Source: Streptococcus mitis (GTDB taxonomy: Bacteria; Bacillota; Bacilli; Lactobacillales; Streptococcaceae). Taken from it: a stretch of 64,000 nt of DNA. The position numbers and the translations under genes are program-made. The notes below the pieces were generated by a model. The model searched no databases. It saw only the letters and a list, made by a program, of their open reading frames with translations, and was not told the DNA's origin. This document shows, in pieces, positions 1 through 9,272 of the stretch. The DNA is taken from positions 94,571 through 158,570 of the forward strand of contig NZ_KQ970265.1 in the NCBI RefSeq assembly GCF_001579045.1, in the 5' to 3' direction. The stretch's first letter is position 1; every line of letters starts with the position of its first letter.

Positions 1-27
1 GGCCATGATGTATTTTTCTTGTGACAT
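1..27 (-). CDS. glpK: Glycerol kinase, N-terminal fragment (cut by window edge)
   Basis: The nine visible codons read MSQEKYIMA, the usual start of streptococcal glycerol kinase, which phosphorylates glycerol with ATP in the cytoplasm. A strong ribosome binding site (AGGAGG on the minus strand, 35-40) lies 7 nt before the ATG. The rest of the gene is outside the window, so the call rests on this short start and its context; a cre-like site lies upstream. Confidence 0.75.
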
Positions 28-90
28 GTGCTGTCCTCCTGATAAAGATCTTGAGGTTGTTTCCTCTTTACACTTACTAGTATACAAAAT

Positions 91-104
91 AAAGCGCTTT
101 CTTG
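91..104 (-). promoter_or_regulatory. Putative cre (CcpA) site upstream of glpK
   Basis: The palindrome AAAGCGCTTT lies at 91-100 inside a cre-like stretch just upstream of a TATACT -10 hexamer (minus strand, about 80-85). It would overlap the -35 region, which fits catabolite repression of glycerol use. No good -35 hexamer is visible. The site lacks the outer TG/CA of the strict consensus. Confidence 0.5.
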
Positions 105-160
105 TTCATCAACTTTTTTTAATTTTTTAAAAAATGTGAGGAGATTGTGTGAATTTCACA

Positions 161-190
161 AAAAAGGCCTGGAACCACCAAGCCTTTTAA
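161..190 (-). terminator. Rho-independent terminator of the Mga-like regulator gene
   Basis: On the minus strand AAAAGGCTTGG pairs with CCAGGCCTTTT and a T run follows. The left arm overlaps the stop codon at 187-189. It separates the regulator from glpK. Confidence 0.8.
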
Positions 191-1614
191 CTAAATAATA
201 ACTGGCGAATCGCTACCAAATCTTCCAAATCCAAGTCGTTTTTTAAATAATAAACTGGGGTCTGTTCCTTCTTATGAATCGGGTTATTAGTAACCAGCAA
301 ATCATAATGTCGAGTTCGGTCATAGGCTTCAATGGTAATAAAACGATTGTATTCCAAATACCGTTTCAAAATGGCTGCCATCCTTGAAAAAACAAGAAAA
401 CCAGATGTCAAATCCAGACCAATCCGCATATGCTGACCGCCATTTTCAGCCATATATTCGATTAACTGGAGCCATTCCCAGAGAATTTTCTTATCCAAAT
501 CCGTCCCCTGCTGAAAGGCAGGTAGAGCATGAAAAATCTCCTCTGCCGTTCCCCTAAAATCATGTTCCATCAACAAATAAGGATGACGATTCTCTAACTG
601 ATACTTGTAGCGATCCTGTAAAATATAGCCCTTATAGAGATAGGCTTGAGCACAAAGCTGACTAAGTTCATAGGTGACATGGTCCTCTGTATAGTCCCCC
701 AATAGTTCCTCCTTCTTCATTTCTTGAATCAACTGCGTCAGCAAATCTGCCAACTGCCCTCCAAATCCAAGAATATACTCCATAGTATGAAGAGGAAGAA
801 TACGATGAGATAGGAGGAAGGAGAAGAAAATCATCATCTCGCCATCCTCAGTTCCGAGAGGGATGTGTTGCCCAGCGAAAAAGGACGGAGCCTTTCTCAG
901 CAAACGAAGGTAGAAAATATTGTCAAAATACCCTCGCATTTTTTCTTCTATGACTTGAAACTGACAGGCATTAACCCGAAGACGTTGTTGACTGATGTGA
1001 GCCCAGAGAATCAAATCTAATTTCTGCCCCGAAGACAAACTTGCACCGCAGATTTCTTCTAGTGTAGCAATTTCCTGTTTTCTCTCTGATTTCTGCATGT
1101 GACCTTCCCATTCCTGACTAGACCAGACCTTGCGAAAAAGACAGAAATAGAAATAGCGAATCTGATGCTCTGGACCTCGCCACCGTCCATTTTGGATAGA
1201 TAAATCAAATTCTGACAAAATCTGATTTAAACCAGCCAAGTGGCGGCCAAGCGTAGCCTCGCTAATCATCAATTCTTGAGCCAACTGATGGGCTAAAAAC
1301 TGTTGGTGGTAAAGAAGATAGACCAAAATCTGGTATTTAACAGCATTCTCCAAAAACAAGCTCCGAATATCTCTCCCCTTGGTAGCTGCACCGATTGACA
1401 GGCGCAGATTTTCATCTTCTAAGTGAATAGTCAGCTCTAAGCCACTATCCAAAGCCTTTTCATTAAGCAGGGTGACATATTTGGTTAGAGTTGCTTTTGA
1501 AAATCCTGTTTCCTCCATTACAGCCTTGACGGTCGTCTGAGACTCTTGTAATAAAAAGGAAAGGATTGAAAATTGGCCAGATTCAGCCTTTTCCATCAAG
1601 TCTCCTAAATACAT
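187..1614 (-). CDS. Mga-like helix-turn-helix transcriptional regulator
   Basis: A 475-residue soluble protein with an N-terminal helix-turn-helix (about residues 15-55, '[23 protein letters not shown]') and a second HTH-like segment near 105-135 ('[20 protein letters not shown]'). The long all-alpha remainder resembles the Mga/AtxA/PRD-type family. It lies directly upstream of, and in the same orientation as, glpK, so control of glycerol genes is plausible but not shown. The family is stand-alone transcriptional regulators, some gated by PTS phosphorylation; no clear PRD histidine pattern was identified here. A terminator follows the gene, so glpK has its own promoter. Confidence 0.7.
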   Translation of the reverse strand: MYLGDLMEKAESGQFSILSFLLQESQTTVKAVMEETGFSKATLTKYVTLLNEKALDSGLELTIHLEDENLRLSIGAATKGRDIRSLFLENAVKYQILVYLLYHQQFLAHQLAQELMISEATLGRHLAGLNQILSEFDLSIQNGRWRGPEHQIRYFYFCLFRKVWSSQEWEGHMQKSERKQEIATLEEICGASLSSGQKLDLILWAHISQQRLRVNACQFQVIEEKMRGYFDNIFYLRLLRKAPSFFAGQHIPLGTEDGEMMIFFSFLLSHRILPLHTMEYILGFGGQLADLLTQLIQEMKKEELLGDYTEDHVTYELSQLCAQAYLYKGYILQDRYKYQLENRHPYLLMEHDFRGTAEEIFHALPAFQQGTDLDKKILWEWLQLIEYMAENGGQHMRIGLDLTSGFLVFSRMAAILKRYLEYNRFITIEAYDRTRHYDLLVTNNPIHKKEQTPVYYLKNDLDLEDLVAIRQLLFS

Positions 1615-1760
1615 TTGTTACCCCTTTCATTTTCTACCTTAAGCATAGCATAAATCTTACAAATGCTGAAATAATCTGTTTCTCTTTTTATTTTCCTGCT
1701 AATTTCCTAGTCCATTATCCTGAAAATCAGCAAACACACGGCTCCCCCTTTGGGCATTTT

Positions 1761-1771
1761 TATGCTAAAAT
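1761..1771 (+). promoter_or_regulatory. Extended -10 promoter of hslO, probably giving a leaderless mRNA
   Basis: TATGCTAAAAT contains an extended -10 (TGC then TAAAAT, 1766-1771). Only 7 nt separate it from the hslO ATG at 1779, and there is no Shine-Dalgarno sequence before that ATG. Transcription would start at or next to the A of the start codon. Confidence 0.55.
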
Positions 1772-1778
1772 AGTAGCT

Positions 1779-2651
1779 ATGGATAAAATTATTAAAACAA
1801 TATCAGAAAGCGGAGCCTTTCGTGCTTTTGTCCTTGACAGCACAGAAACCGTCCGCACTGCTCAAGAAAAACATCAAACCCAAGCCAGCTCAACTGTAGC
1901 ACTTGGTCGAACTCTTATCGCCAGCCAGATTCTCGCAGCCAATGAAAAAGGAAATACTAAACTAACAGTGAAGGTACTGGGATCTAGCTCTCTAGGTGCT
2001 ATCATCACCGTCGCTGATACCAAGGGGAACGTCAAAGGATACGTTCAAAATCCTGGTGTTGACATCAAAAAGACTGCAACTGGTGAAGTTCTAGTCGGAC
2101 CTTTTGTTGGAAATGGTCAATTTCTCGTTATTACAGACTACGGCACTGGAAATCCTTACAACTCTATGACTCCCCTCATTTCTGGGGAAATCGGTGAAGA
2201 CCTTGCCTTTTACCTGACTGAAAGCCAACAAACGCCTTCAGCAGTCGGCCTCAATGTCCTTTTGGACGAGGAAGACAAGGTCAAGGTTGCAGGTGGTTTC
2301 CTAGTCCAAGTCTTACCAGGAGCCAAGGAAGAAGAGATTGCTCGCTTTGAAAAACGCATCCAAGAAATGCCAGCTATCTCAACCCTTCTGGAAAGCGACG
2401 ACCATATCGAAGCCCTCCTAAAGGCTATCTACGGTGACGAGGCCTACAAGCGTCTTTCTGAAGAAAAAATCCGTTTCCAATGTGACTGTAGCCATGAACG
2501 CTTTATGAACGCTCTTGCCAGCCTTCCAAGCTCAGACTTACAAGAAATGAAAGAGGAAGACCACGGGGCAGAAATCACTTGTCAATTCTGCCAAACGACT
2601 TACAACTTTGATGAAAACGACCTGGAGGAACTCATTCGTGACAAATCTTAA
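1779..2651 (+). CDS. hslO: Hsp33 redox-regulated chaperone
   Basis: A 290-residue cytoplasmic holdase chaperone activated by oxidation. The C-terminal zinc site is complete: CxC at residues 235/237 and CxxC at 268/271. Length is normal for the family. I chose the ATG at 1779 ([17 protein letters not shown]) because an in-frame upstream extension would run through the promoter and looks non-coding. No ribosome binding site precedes it, so the message is probably leaderless. The gene overlaps dus by 14 nt, giving translational coupling. Confidence 0.95.
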   Translation: MDKIIKTISESGAFRAFVLDSTETVRTAQEKHQTQASSTVALGRTLIASQILAANEKGNTKLTVKVLGSSSLGAIITVADTKGNVKGYVQNPGVDIKKTATGEVLVGPFVGNGQFLVITDYGTGNPYNSMTPLISGEIGEDLAFYLTESQQTPSAVGLNVLLDEEDKVKVAGGFLVQVLPGAKEEEIARFEKRIQEMPAISTLLESDDHIEALLKAIYGDEAYKRLSEEKIRFQCDCSHERFMNALASLPSSDLQEMKEEDHGAEITCQFCQTTYNFDENDLEELIRDKS

Positions 2652-3618
2652 TACACCTTTTATGATTGGCAATGTTGAGATTCCCAATCGTACCGTTTTA
2701 GCGCCTATGGCTGGCGTGACTAACTCAGCCTTTCGTACTATTGCAAAAGAGCTCGGAGCTGGACTCGTTGTCATGGAAATGGTCTCTGACAAGGGAATCC
2801 AATACAACAACGAAAAAACCCTGCACATGCTTCATATCGATGAAGGCGAAAACCCTGTTTCTATCCAACTTTTTGGCAGCGATGAAGACAGCCTAGCACG
2901 CGCAGCAGAATTTATCCAAGAAAACACTAAAACCGATATCGTAGATATCAACATGGGTTGCCCAGTTAATAAAATCGTGAAGAACGAAGCTGGCGCTATG
3001 TGGCTCAAGGATCCTGACAAGATCTACTCTATCATCAACAAGGTCCAGTCTGTCCTTGATATTCCACTTACTGTCAAGATGCGTACCGGCTGGGCTGACC
3101 CATCTCTAGCAGTAGAAAATGCCCTCGCTGCTGAAGCTGCAGGTGTTTCTGCCCTCGCTATGCACGGCCGTACCCGTGAGCAAATGTATACAGGTCACGC
3201 AGACCTTGAGACCCTGCACAAGGTTGCCCAAGCTCTGACCAAGATTCCCTTCATCGCAAATGGTGACATCCGTACAGTTCAAGAAGCCAAGCAACGCATA
3301 GAAGAAGTTGGTGCTGACGCAGTCATGATTGGCCGCGCTGCCATGGGAAATCCTTACCTCTTCAACCAAATCAACCATTACTTTGAAACAGGAGAAATCC
3401 TACCTGATTTGACCTTTGAAGACAAGATGAAAATCGCCTACGAACACTTGAAACGATTGATTAACCTCAAAGGAGAAAACGTAGCAGTTCGTGAATTCCG
3501 TGGACTCGCTCCTCACTACCTCCGTGGAACATCTGGCGCTGCCAAACTCCGTGGAGCTATTTCACAAGCTAGCACCCTAGCAGAGATTGAAGCACTCTTG
3601 CAGTTGGATAAGGCTTAA
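2638..3618 (+). CDS. dus: tRNA-dihydrouridine synthase (DusB type)
   Basis: A 326-residue FMN-dependent enzyme that reduces uridine to dihydrouridine in the tRNA D-loop. The N-terminal TIM barrel shows '[13 protein letters not shown]' and the catalytic cysteine in 'DINMGCPV' (C108). The start is the GTG at 2638: GGAGGAA at 2624-2630 lies 7 nt upstream, inside hslO. The last 230 bp are repeated at 11943-12172, marking this gene as the left border of an inserted island. The gene has no terminator of its own; the next gene begins 1 nt after the stop, while the apparently native terminator is now at 12178. Confidence 0.95.
   Translation: MTNLNTPFMIGNVEIPNRTVLAPMAGVTNSAFRTIAKELGAGLVVMEMVSDKGIQYNNEKTLHMLHIDEGENPVSIQLFGSDEDSLARAAEFIQENTKTDIVDINMGCPVNKIVKNEAGAMWLKDPDKIYSIINKVQSVLDIPLTVKMRTGWADPSLAVENALAAEAAGVSALAMHGRTREQMYTGHADLETLHKVAQALTKIPFIANGDIRTVQEAKQRIEEVGADAVMIGRAAMGNPYLFNQINHYFETGEILPDLTFEDKMKIAYEHLKRLINLKGENVAVREFRGLAPHYLRGTSGAAKLRGAISQASTLAEIEALLQLDKA
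3389..3618 (+). repeat. Left direct repeat: 3' end of dus
   Basis: This segment matches 11943-12172 in the same orientation with about 11 mismatches over 230 bp (roughly 95% identity by eye). Together the two copies bracket the 8.3-kb accessory island. Confidence 0.9.
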
Positions 3619-3619
3619 A

Positions 3620-4171
3620 ATGGTTCATACTGCTCTACTGATTATCGATATGCAAAAAGCATTTGATAGACCTATTTGGGGAGAACGAAACAACCCTCAA
3701 GCTGAACATCAAGCACTGAGAGTACTGGAATACTTTCGTAAACACGGTCTTCCAGTCTTACACATTCAACATATTTCTGACAATCCCCAATCACAATTTC
3801 ATAACAAACAAAATCAGGTGTTTAAAAGTGGATTTGAGCCAGTCACCTCAGAACCTGTCTTTCAAAAAACGGTTAATAGCGCCTTTATTGGGACAAATCT
3901 TGAAACATATTTACGAAAAAATCAGATTGGTCATTTAGTCATTGTTGGTTTGACCCTGCCTCATTGTGTATCTACTACGACACGAATGGCAGCAAATCTT
4001 GGTTTTGAAGTCACTTTACTAGCAGATGCTACTGCCAGTTTTACCCTATCTAACAAAAACGGTCAAACCATCTCTCCTGAGACTATCCATGAGATTAATC
4101 TCCTTTCTCTACAAGATGAGTTTGCTCAAATTCTTACTACAGAAGAATTTTTAACCCAAGTACAAGTATAA
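3620..4171 (+). CDS. Isochorismatase-family cysteine hydrolase
   Basis: A 183-residue cytoplasmic hydrolase of the isochorismatase/nicotinamidase fold. The triad is visible: Asp10 in 'ALLIIDMQ', Lys83 in 'VFQKTVNSAF' and Cys116 in 'LTLPHCVSTTTR'. The substrate cannot be told from sequence; the family includes isochorismatases, nicotinamidases and carbamoyl hydrolases. The start is the ATG at 3620, 1 nt after the dus stop; a weak AAGG lies 6 nt upstream within dus. It is the first gene of the island and on the opposite strand to the rest of it, so it may simply ride with dus transcription. Confidence 0.85.
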   Translation: MVHTALLIIDMQKAFDRPIWGERNNPQAEHQALRVLEYFRKHGLPVLHIQHISDNPQSQFHNKQNQVFKSGFEPVTSEPVFQKTVNSAFIGTNLETYLRKNQIGHLVIVGLTLPHCVSTTTRMAANLGFEVTLLADATASFTLSNKNGQTISPETIHEINLLSLQDEFAQILTTEEFLTQVQV

Positions 4172-4174
4172 AAT

Positions 4175-4208
4175 AATCCGTCAACTCTTATTTGAGCTGA
4201 CGGATTTT
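4175..4208 (+). terminator. Terminator after the isochorismatase-family gene
   Basis: AATCCGTCA (4175-4183) pairs with TGACGGATT (4198-4206) and is followed by T residues. Confidence 0.75.
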
Positions 4209-4258
4209 GAATGCAGTAATGCAGTGAACCGAAACACAAATAGGTAAATTTGGAGCTT

Positions 4259-4408
4259 ATACTCTTCGAAAATCTCTTCAAACCACGTCAGCGTCGCCTT
4301 ACCGTATATAGGTCACTGACTTCGTCAGTTCTATCTACAACCTCAAAGCAATGCTTTGAGCAGCCCACGGCTAGCTTCCTAGTTTGCTCTTTGATTTTCA
4401 TTGAGTAT
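4259..4408 (+). repeat. BOX element, boxA-boxB-boxC form
   Basis: The 150-bp stretch begins ATACTCTTCGAAAATCTC and ends TTTTCATTGAGTAT. The boxA part contains the complement of the BOX-A1R primer core (CGTCAGCGTCGCCTTACCGTA, with one change). A middle block 'ACTGACTTCGTCAG...' is boxB, and the end is boxC. It lies in the gap between the hydrolase and permease genes, close to the permease stop codon. BOX elements are non-autonomous repeats typical of S. pneumoniae and relatives. Confidence 0.9.
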
Positions 4409-4468
4409 TAGAACCGATGATTAACAATTATTTATAAATGTCTATAGATTCAGTCAGAACTAACTCTA

Positions 4469-6736
4469 CTAGTCTACCCCCTTTAGAGCACTAATCATGT
4501 CAATCTTTCTCATACGAAGACTAATAAAATAAGCAGTCCCTAAAGATGTAAACCAAACCAATAACGTAGCAAAAGCAAGAACATACATACTGACATAAGC
4601 GGTATACTCAATTCGAATCGTCGAAAATGTTGCTACATATTCCTTCAAAAACCATATGCCTAAAGGAATTCCTACTAGCCACCCAATAAAGGTAGTTAGT
4701 ATAGCCTCAAAAAGAGTTAGCTTCTGTAGATATTGATTAGAAAATCCTAATACTTGCAATGTAGCATAGTCTCTCATTCTCTCTACAAAGTTTAAAGAAC
4801 CCAGATTATAGAGAACAATAATAACAAGTAATAAGGCAAAGCCAATAATCATTAGAAATACACTCATCAAACTAGATACAAAATCATAGGCATTTTTTTC
4901 TTGGCTCCCTTTTTCAATGACAGATAGAACACCTTTGTCTTGCTTAATAGTATCTTCGTCCACCTCCGGCCCAACTAATAAAGTATGTGGAGTAAAATCT
5001 CCCCCTGCTTTTGCAAAGACTCTAGCATGAAGATAAGCCCCTTGATTGGTTTCACTTGTGACAATCCCTTTTACTTCAAACTTGTAAGTATGACCATCTT
5101 GATAGGGAGTCACATTTAAAAAATCTCCGACTTTAATACCTGCTAAACGGGCAAATGATCTAGTTACATACAAACCATCATCTTTCAAAGAATCAGCACT
5201 CTCTGTTTTTGCTTGGATCATATCTCCATCATCAAATATAATCAATAAATGATTGTAGCCATCATCTGGATTAAAATGTGCTTGTGAAATTTGTACACCT
5301 TGCCCACCATATCTGGACTTAGAAGTGGTATAATCCGCTACGGTCAGTCGTTTTGAATAAGAAAAATCTTCATTGTATGCCTTATCAACAAGATGATTCA
5401 TAGATACAGGCATACCAATTCCAGCAATCAGTAACATCATACTTCCTGCAACTCCCACGATTCCCATCAAAACTCGAATACGATTAAACGAGGCATCCCG
5501 AATTGCCCATCTTGAAGGATAAGAAATTCGTTGCCAGATAGAGGAAAATCTTTCCACAAAGACAGATTTAGTAAGTTTTTCTTTACCTCTTAAAAATATT
5601 GCTGGTAAGCCTCTAGCTGACTCTCTAGAAGCTAAATAGGCAGCTAAAACACAAATAATAATGACTACAATACCAACGACTATTGATGAATATGAATAAG
5701 AGATTTGCCAATTTGGAAGTGTAAACATTGACTTTTGAGTTTCTAGTACAAACCATGACATCAATGGAGAAATAGCAAAGCCTGCGAAACTTCCTAATAA
5801 ACTTACTACTAAGCCAAATAAAATATAATGTAAACTGATGGCTTGATTTGAAAAGCCTAAAGCCTTTAATACAGCAATCTCTTTTGTTTGGCCATCAATC
5901 AAACGCTGAATAGTTGTAAACATAGCCAAAATAGCTAACAGAATAAAGATAAAAGAAAATAAGTAAGATAAGTTTCTAATTTGCCCCACTCGATCAGTAG
6001 CTTCTGATATTTCAGTTAAACTTTTTTGATCTTGATAAGAAACTAAATCGCTCCCTAAAATAGACTCTAAATCTCCTCGCAAATCTACCTTAGAACCATA
6101 AATTTCTAAGGCATTATCTGACGATAAACCCAGAATTCCTTTTGCAATTTCATTATCGGCAATATAACCGTAGGCATCATTGTCAGGATTTGGAGCGATA
6201 TATTCCATGCTACCTGTAAAATAAATCTTATCTGTCGCCTGAACAAATCCTACAATTTCTAAATCTATCTGTTTCCCCCTTGATGAAATAGAAATTGAAT
6301 CTCCAATCTGTAAATGATTCTTCTTCGCATAATTCCCATCAATCCAAATCGAATCTTGTTTTCCCTCAGAAAAAGGACTTCCTTCTGTTACTGTAACCAG
6401 TTGATTATCTGTAATCGTTTCAAGATTGATTCGTCCGTCAGTCTTGTCTAAACGAACAATATTAGCAAAGCCTTTCTTTTTACTGACAACTTTTTCAACA
6501 GAAGATAAGAGTTCAACCTGCTTAATTTTTGATTCATCAATTTGTCTCGCTTGAACCCAAACAACAGGAAGTTCAGATTGTTTCAAATAACTCTCTAGAC
6601 TCTTTTCAAGTCCATGCCAAGCTCCTTGTAGCCCTACAAAGATTAATACACTTAATAGAGACATCAGAAAAACAGAGAAAAATTGTTGCCAATTTTGCCG
6701 AAGATCTCTTAATAATTTTATATGAAGATACCTCAT
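4469..6736 (-). CDS. ABC transporter permease, FtsX-like, two-domain
   Basis: A 755-residue membrane protein. An N-terminal TM helix (about 17-38) is followed by a large extracytoplasmic domain, then TM clusters near 255-370, another helix near 420-440, a second extracytoplasmic domain, and three C-terminal helices near 625-745. This is the duplicated FtsX arrangement seen in peptide, lipid or antimicrobial exporters. It overlaps the ATPase gene by 4 nt (ATGA), so the two form one transporter. It is the last gene of the AvrD-like unit; no clear terminator follows, only a BOX element. The substrate is unknown; by context it could export the product of the upstream genes. Confidence 0.85.
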   Translation of the reverse strand: MRYLHIKLLRDLRQNWQQFFSVFLMSLLSVLIFVGLQGAWHGLEKSLESYLKQSELPVVWVQARQIDESKIKQVELLSSVEKVVSKKKGFANIVRLDKTDGRINLETITDNQLVTVTEGSPFSEGKQDSIWIDGNYAKKNHLQIGDSISISSRGKQIDLEIVGFVQATDKIYFTGSMEYIAPNPDNDAYGYIADNEIAKGILGLSSDNALEIYGSKVDLRGDLESILGSDLVSYQDQKSLTEISEATDRVGQIRNLSYLFSFIFILLAILAMFTTIQRLIDGQTKEIAVLKALGFSNQAISLHYILFGLVVSLLGSFAGFAISPLMSWFVLETQKSMFTLPNWQISYSYSSIVVGIVVIIICVLAAYLASRESARGLPAIFLRGKEKLTKSVFVERFSSIWQRISYPSRWAIRDASFNRIRVLMGIVGVAGSMMLLIAGIGMPVSMNHLVDKAYNEDFSYSKRLTVADYTTSKSRYGGQGVQISQAHFNPDDGYNHLLIIFDDGDMIQAKTESADSLKDDGLYVTRSFARLAGIKVGDFLNVTPYQDGHTYKFEVKGIVTSETNQGAYLHARVFAKAGGDFTPHTLLVGPEVDEDTIKQDKGVLSVIEKGSQEKNAYDFVSSLMSVFLMIIGFALLLVIIVLYNLGSLNFVERMRDYATLQVLGFSNQYLQKLTLFEAILTTFIGWLVGIPLGIWFLKEYVATFSTIRIEYTAYVSMYVLAFATLLVWFTSLGTAYFISLRMRKIDMISALKGVD

Positions 6737-7410
6737 CCCAGCACCTCTTCATTATTCTCTATTTTTTCAATACTTCCATCTTTCAAATATATAACTCGAT
6801 CTGCAAATTTAGCAAACTCTCTATTATGTGTAACCATTACAACTGCAGCATTCCCATTTCTAGAAACTTCCTTCAATAAAGTTAAAATACTATCACCTGT
6901 CTTTGAATCTAACGCTCCTGTAGGTTCATCACACAATAATAGACTAGGCTCTTTAGCCAATGCCCGTGCAATTGATACACGTTGCATTTCACCTCCAGAA
7001 AGTTGATTAGGAAAATTATTTTTTCTATGAAGTAAACCAACTTGATCTAAATACATATCAATTTCTTTATTGTTTTTCACTAAATTGGCTGCAATACCTA
7101 TATTCTCCTTGGCCGTTAAACTTGGAACTAAGTTATAAAATTGAAAAACAAAACCAATCTTATCTTTTCGATAAGCAGATAATTCCTTATCCGTAAACTT
7201 TGTTACTAGTTCCTCATCAAATATAAAGGTTCCTGATGTCGCACGATCCATCCCACCAAGTAAATTTAGTAACGTACTTTTCCCTGAACCTGATGGACCT
7301 AAAATAACTGTAAATTTCCCTTTCTCAATGGAAAAACTAACTTGATCTAAAGCACGAACTTCTTGCTCCCCCACCTTATAAATCTTACTAACATTTTGAA
7401 ACTGAATCAT
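6733..7410 (-). CDS. ABC transporter ATP-binding protein (LolD/MacB type)
   Basis: A 225-residue nucleotide-binding subunit with all motifs intact: Walker A 'GPSGSGKST', Q-loop 'FVFQFYNL', signature 'LSGGEMQR', Walker B 'LLLCDEPTGALD' and the switch His in 'VMVTHN'. The short LolD/MacB-like form pairs with FtsX-type permeases. Its ribosome binding site (AGGAG) overlaps the stop codon of the upstream P-loop gene, and it overlaps the permease gene by 4 nt, indicating a tightly coupled operon. Confidence 0.92.
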   Translation of the reverse strand: MIQFQNVSKIYKVGEQEVRALDQVSFSIEKGKFTVILGPSGSGKSTLLNLLGGMDRATSGTFIFDEELVTKFTDKELSAYRKDKIGFVFQFYNLVPSLTAKENIGIAANLVKNNKEIDMYLDQVGLLHRKNNFPNQLSGGEMQRVSIARALAKEPSLLLCDEPTGALDSKTGDSILTLLKEVSRNGNAAVVMVTHNREFAKFADRVIYLKDGSIEKIENNEEVLG

Positions 7411-7418
7411 ACATACTC

Positions 7419-8195
7419 CTAATATCTTGTCATAAATTTTATTTTTTCCTTTAATGTAGGCTCTTCATACTGCTCTATGATACGTTTAGATACTGCTTCC
7501 CTGTTTTCTCGTATAACCTTTTCAGCTAAGGAAATAGCCTCATCTACTGGAACAACTATTGGCAACTCATAATGTTGAATGATCTGATTTAACCGTTCTT
7601 TCTGACTACCTTTGACACAATAAGGTGTCAGACCCAAATTCCTATAAGCTTCATATAATTCCTCATCTGATAAATTTCGATACTCTTCAGATACTGGTCT
7701 ATGCCCATCTGGATCCATTTCAAACTCTACTGGTAGATGGACAACATCTGTATACCACAATTTCGCATGATTCTTAGAGACAACTCCATAAGCAGTCAAA
7801 TATTTTTTGAAAAATGTTCGACCAGGAAGACCTAAAATAGATTTCATCAATCGATGAATGAATGCTGATCCTGGGTTAATTCCTACCCTCATTCGAACAG
7901 TCCCGTAAATCCATTCATTCAATACTGACCCATCTGATAGAAAACTTCCATGTTCCTTGTATAAAATTCCTTCTGTACGAATTCTCTCTTCAAAACGCTT
8001 TAACCCCAGTGCCATTAACTCAGTTGATGACATATCCTGAAATCTTCTTCCAGGATATAAATCTGTCAAAATTTCCCTCGCAGATAAAGCGTCGATTAAG
8101 GGAAGTCCCGTTGCAATCGAAAGAGCTGTAGCAGTTGTTGTCTTACCTGTAGAATAAGTGCCTGATATGACTAACCTTAATTCTCTATTTCCCAT
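7419..8195 (-). CDS. P-loop ATPase/kinase (AAA_28/NadR-like fold) of the AvrD-like unit
   Basis: A 258-residue soluble protein with Walker A 'SGTYSTGKTTT' in the first 20 residues. The overall pattern resembles AAA_28/NadR-type nucleotide kinases; compare 'SASNGKTTL' in the nadR product at 15063. Reaction and substrate are unknown. I prefer the ATG at 8195, with GGAGGGGG 6 nt upstream, to a GTG one codon earlier. The ATG shares one base with the stop of the AvrD-like gene (TGATG), so translation is coupled. By analogy it could phosphorylate or activate a precursor or product of that protein, but this is speculation. Confidence 0.7.
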   Translation of the reverse strand: MGNRELRLVISGTYSTGKTTTATALSIATGLPLIDALSAREILTDLYPGRRFQDMSSTELMALGLKRFEERIRTEGILYKEHGSFLSDGSVLNEWIYGTVRMRVGINPGSAFIHRLMKSILGLPGRTFFKKYLTAYGVVSKNHAKLWYTDVVHLPVEFEMDPDGHRPVSEEYRNLSDEELYEAYRNLGLTPYCVKGSQKERLNQIIQHYELPIVVPVDEAISLAEKVIRENREAVSKRIIEQYEEPTLKEKIKFMTRY

Positions 8196-9091
8196 CACTG
8201 TCCCCCTCCATCAGGTAATTTTTGAGCTATTTTACTTTTAAAGACTACCTTATGATCTACATCATACCCAGACATTTCGTAGACTTTCCAATGCTCTTCT
8301 CTAATTTTTAATAATCTATTTTTTGAAACACTACCACTAAGCTCTACTACTCCGTTCAAAATTGGTGAATTCAAGTCTGCACTCACTTGCTTCATCCACA
8401 TGGTATTGCTCTCTTCTCGAGATATCTCTTCTATATGGTAGGCTAACATCTCTGCCATTTGAGAAAAAATAATCAGAAGTTCTAACAAACTATAATACTT
8501 CTTTTCTAGACTACCTACACCACTATATTCAATATCTTTGATCAGTACTTGCTCTGCCTTACAAGATATACTATTATCTGAAAACTCAACATCGTATATA
8601 TCATGTTGTCTATCTCTCAAATGAGTTGATAAAAAATCTCTACCTTGTTCTCCTATAGTAACTACATTTTCCTTATATTCTAATAATTGATAGCCTAAAC
8701 AAACTTTCATATCCATTACCAAGCAATCAAATTCAATTACTTGGTTCGTCATTTTGAAATTTTGTAATTCTAATTTTAAATTTACCAATTCTTCTATAGC
8801 TTTTATCCCTGACTTTATCTCAAAATGGCTTAACCTATACTGATTTAAGCTCACTCCCATTCTTTTCAGTATTTCACTTCCAAATAAATGAGCTAATACT
8901 ATTCCATTTAATGTACTCAGGTGCTGCTGTATCATTTCAGATTGTTTACTAGACCATAAACCTTCCTGATGAAGAGACCCAACCCCTTCTAAAATATTTT
9001 TCAACTTAACTTCATAAGTCGTTCTCTTATGTCCTCTACCAAAATAGCGATTTTTATTGTCTCCAAGTAAATAATCTACTGTTATACTCAA
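8195..9091 (-). CDS. AvrD-like protein (putative acyl-sugar lactone signal synthase)
   Basis: A 298-residue protein without TM segments or signal peptide. Its N-terminal pattern 'DYLLGDNKNRYFGRGHKRTT' resembles the AvrD family, known in Pseudomonas syringae for directing syringolide (acyl glycoside lactone) synthesis. I could not search, so the assignment is tentative. The only available start is a TTG at 9089-9091 that lies in the end of a BOX element and has no ribosome binding site. Removing the BOX restores a good RBS (GGAGAAGG) and an ATG at 9374 in frame (ATG CTA ACA GTA GAT TAT: M-L-T-V-D-Y). The BOX therefore seems to have landed in codon 2-3, and present expression is uncertain. The gene is first of a four-gene unit with a P-loop enzyme and an exporter. 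Confidence 0.5.
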   Translation of the reverse strand: MSITVDYLLGDNKNRYFGRGHKRTTYEVKLKNILEGVGSLHQEGLWSSKQSEMIQQHLSTLNGIVLAHLFGSEILKRMGVSLNQYRLSHFEIKSGIKAIEELVNLKLELQNFKMTNQVIEFDCLVMDMKVCLGYQLLEYKENVVTIGEQGRDFLSTHLRDRQHDIYDVEFSDNSISCKAEQVLIKDIEYSGVGSLEKKYYSLLELLIIFSQMAEMLAYHIEEISREESNTMWMKQVSADLNSPILNGVVELSGSVSKNRLLKIREEHWKVYEMSGYDVDHKVVFKSKIAQKLPDGGGQ

Positions 9092-9193
9092 TGAAAATCA
9101 AAGAGCAAACTAGGAAACTAGCCGCAGGCTGTACTTGAGTACGGCAAGGCGACGTTGACGTGGTTTGAAGAGATTTTCGAAGAGTATTAACAT
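9013..9193 (-). repeat. 181-bp tandem repeat, unit 1 (AvrD-like 5' codons plus BOX)
   Basis: This unit and 9194-9374 are in tandem and differ at about 3 of 181 positions, all in the last 20 bp. Each unit holds the first ~27 codons of the AvrD-like gene and one complete BOX element. The near identity indicates a very recent duplication. Confidence 0.92.
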
Positions 9194-9272
9194 CATAAGT
9201 CGTTCTCTTATGTCCTCTACCAAAATAGCGATTTTTATTGTCTCCAAGTAAATAATCTACTGTTATACTCAA
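9054..9272 (-). pseudogene. Duplicated 5' stub of the AvrD-like gene
   Basis: The reading frame starts with the same ~27 residues as the AvrD-like protein (MSITVDYLLGDNKNRYFGRG...) and then runs into the BOX, ending after 72 codons. It is a product of the tandem duplication, not an independent gene. Confidence 0.8.
9084..9187 (-). repeat. BOX element, boxA-boxC form (gene-proximal copy)
   Basis: On the plus strand it runs from ATACTCAATGAAAATC to TTTTCGAAGAGTAT and contains GTACGGCAAGGCGACGTTGA, matching the BOX-A1R primer core with few changes. BoxB is absent. Its edge supplies the TTG now available as start of the AvrD-like gene. Confidence 0.88.

Noticed and set aside
1566-1778. N-terminal extension of hslO
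   Set aside because: Adds about 70 residues not found in Hsp33 and covers the promoter; the family start is the ATG at 1779.
4259-4408. RUP element or IS630-type MITE as identity of the 150-bp repeat
   Set aside because: The repeat contains the BOX-A1R primer core and the A-B-C block order of BOX elements; RUP has a different sequence.
9054-9272. A second, short AvrD-like gene
   Set aside because: It is the duplicated 5' end running into a BOX element.
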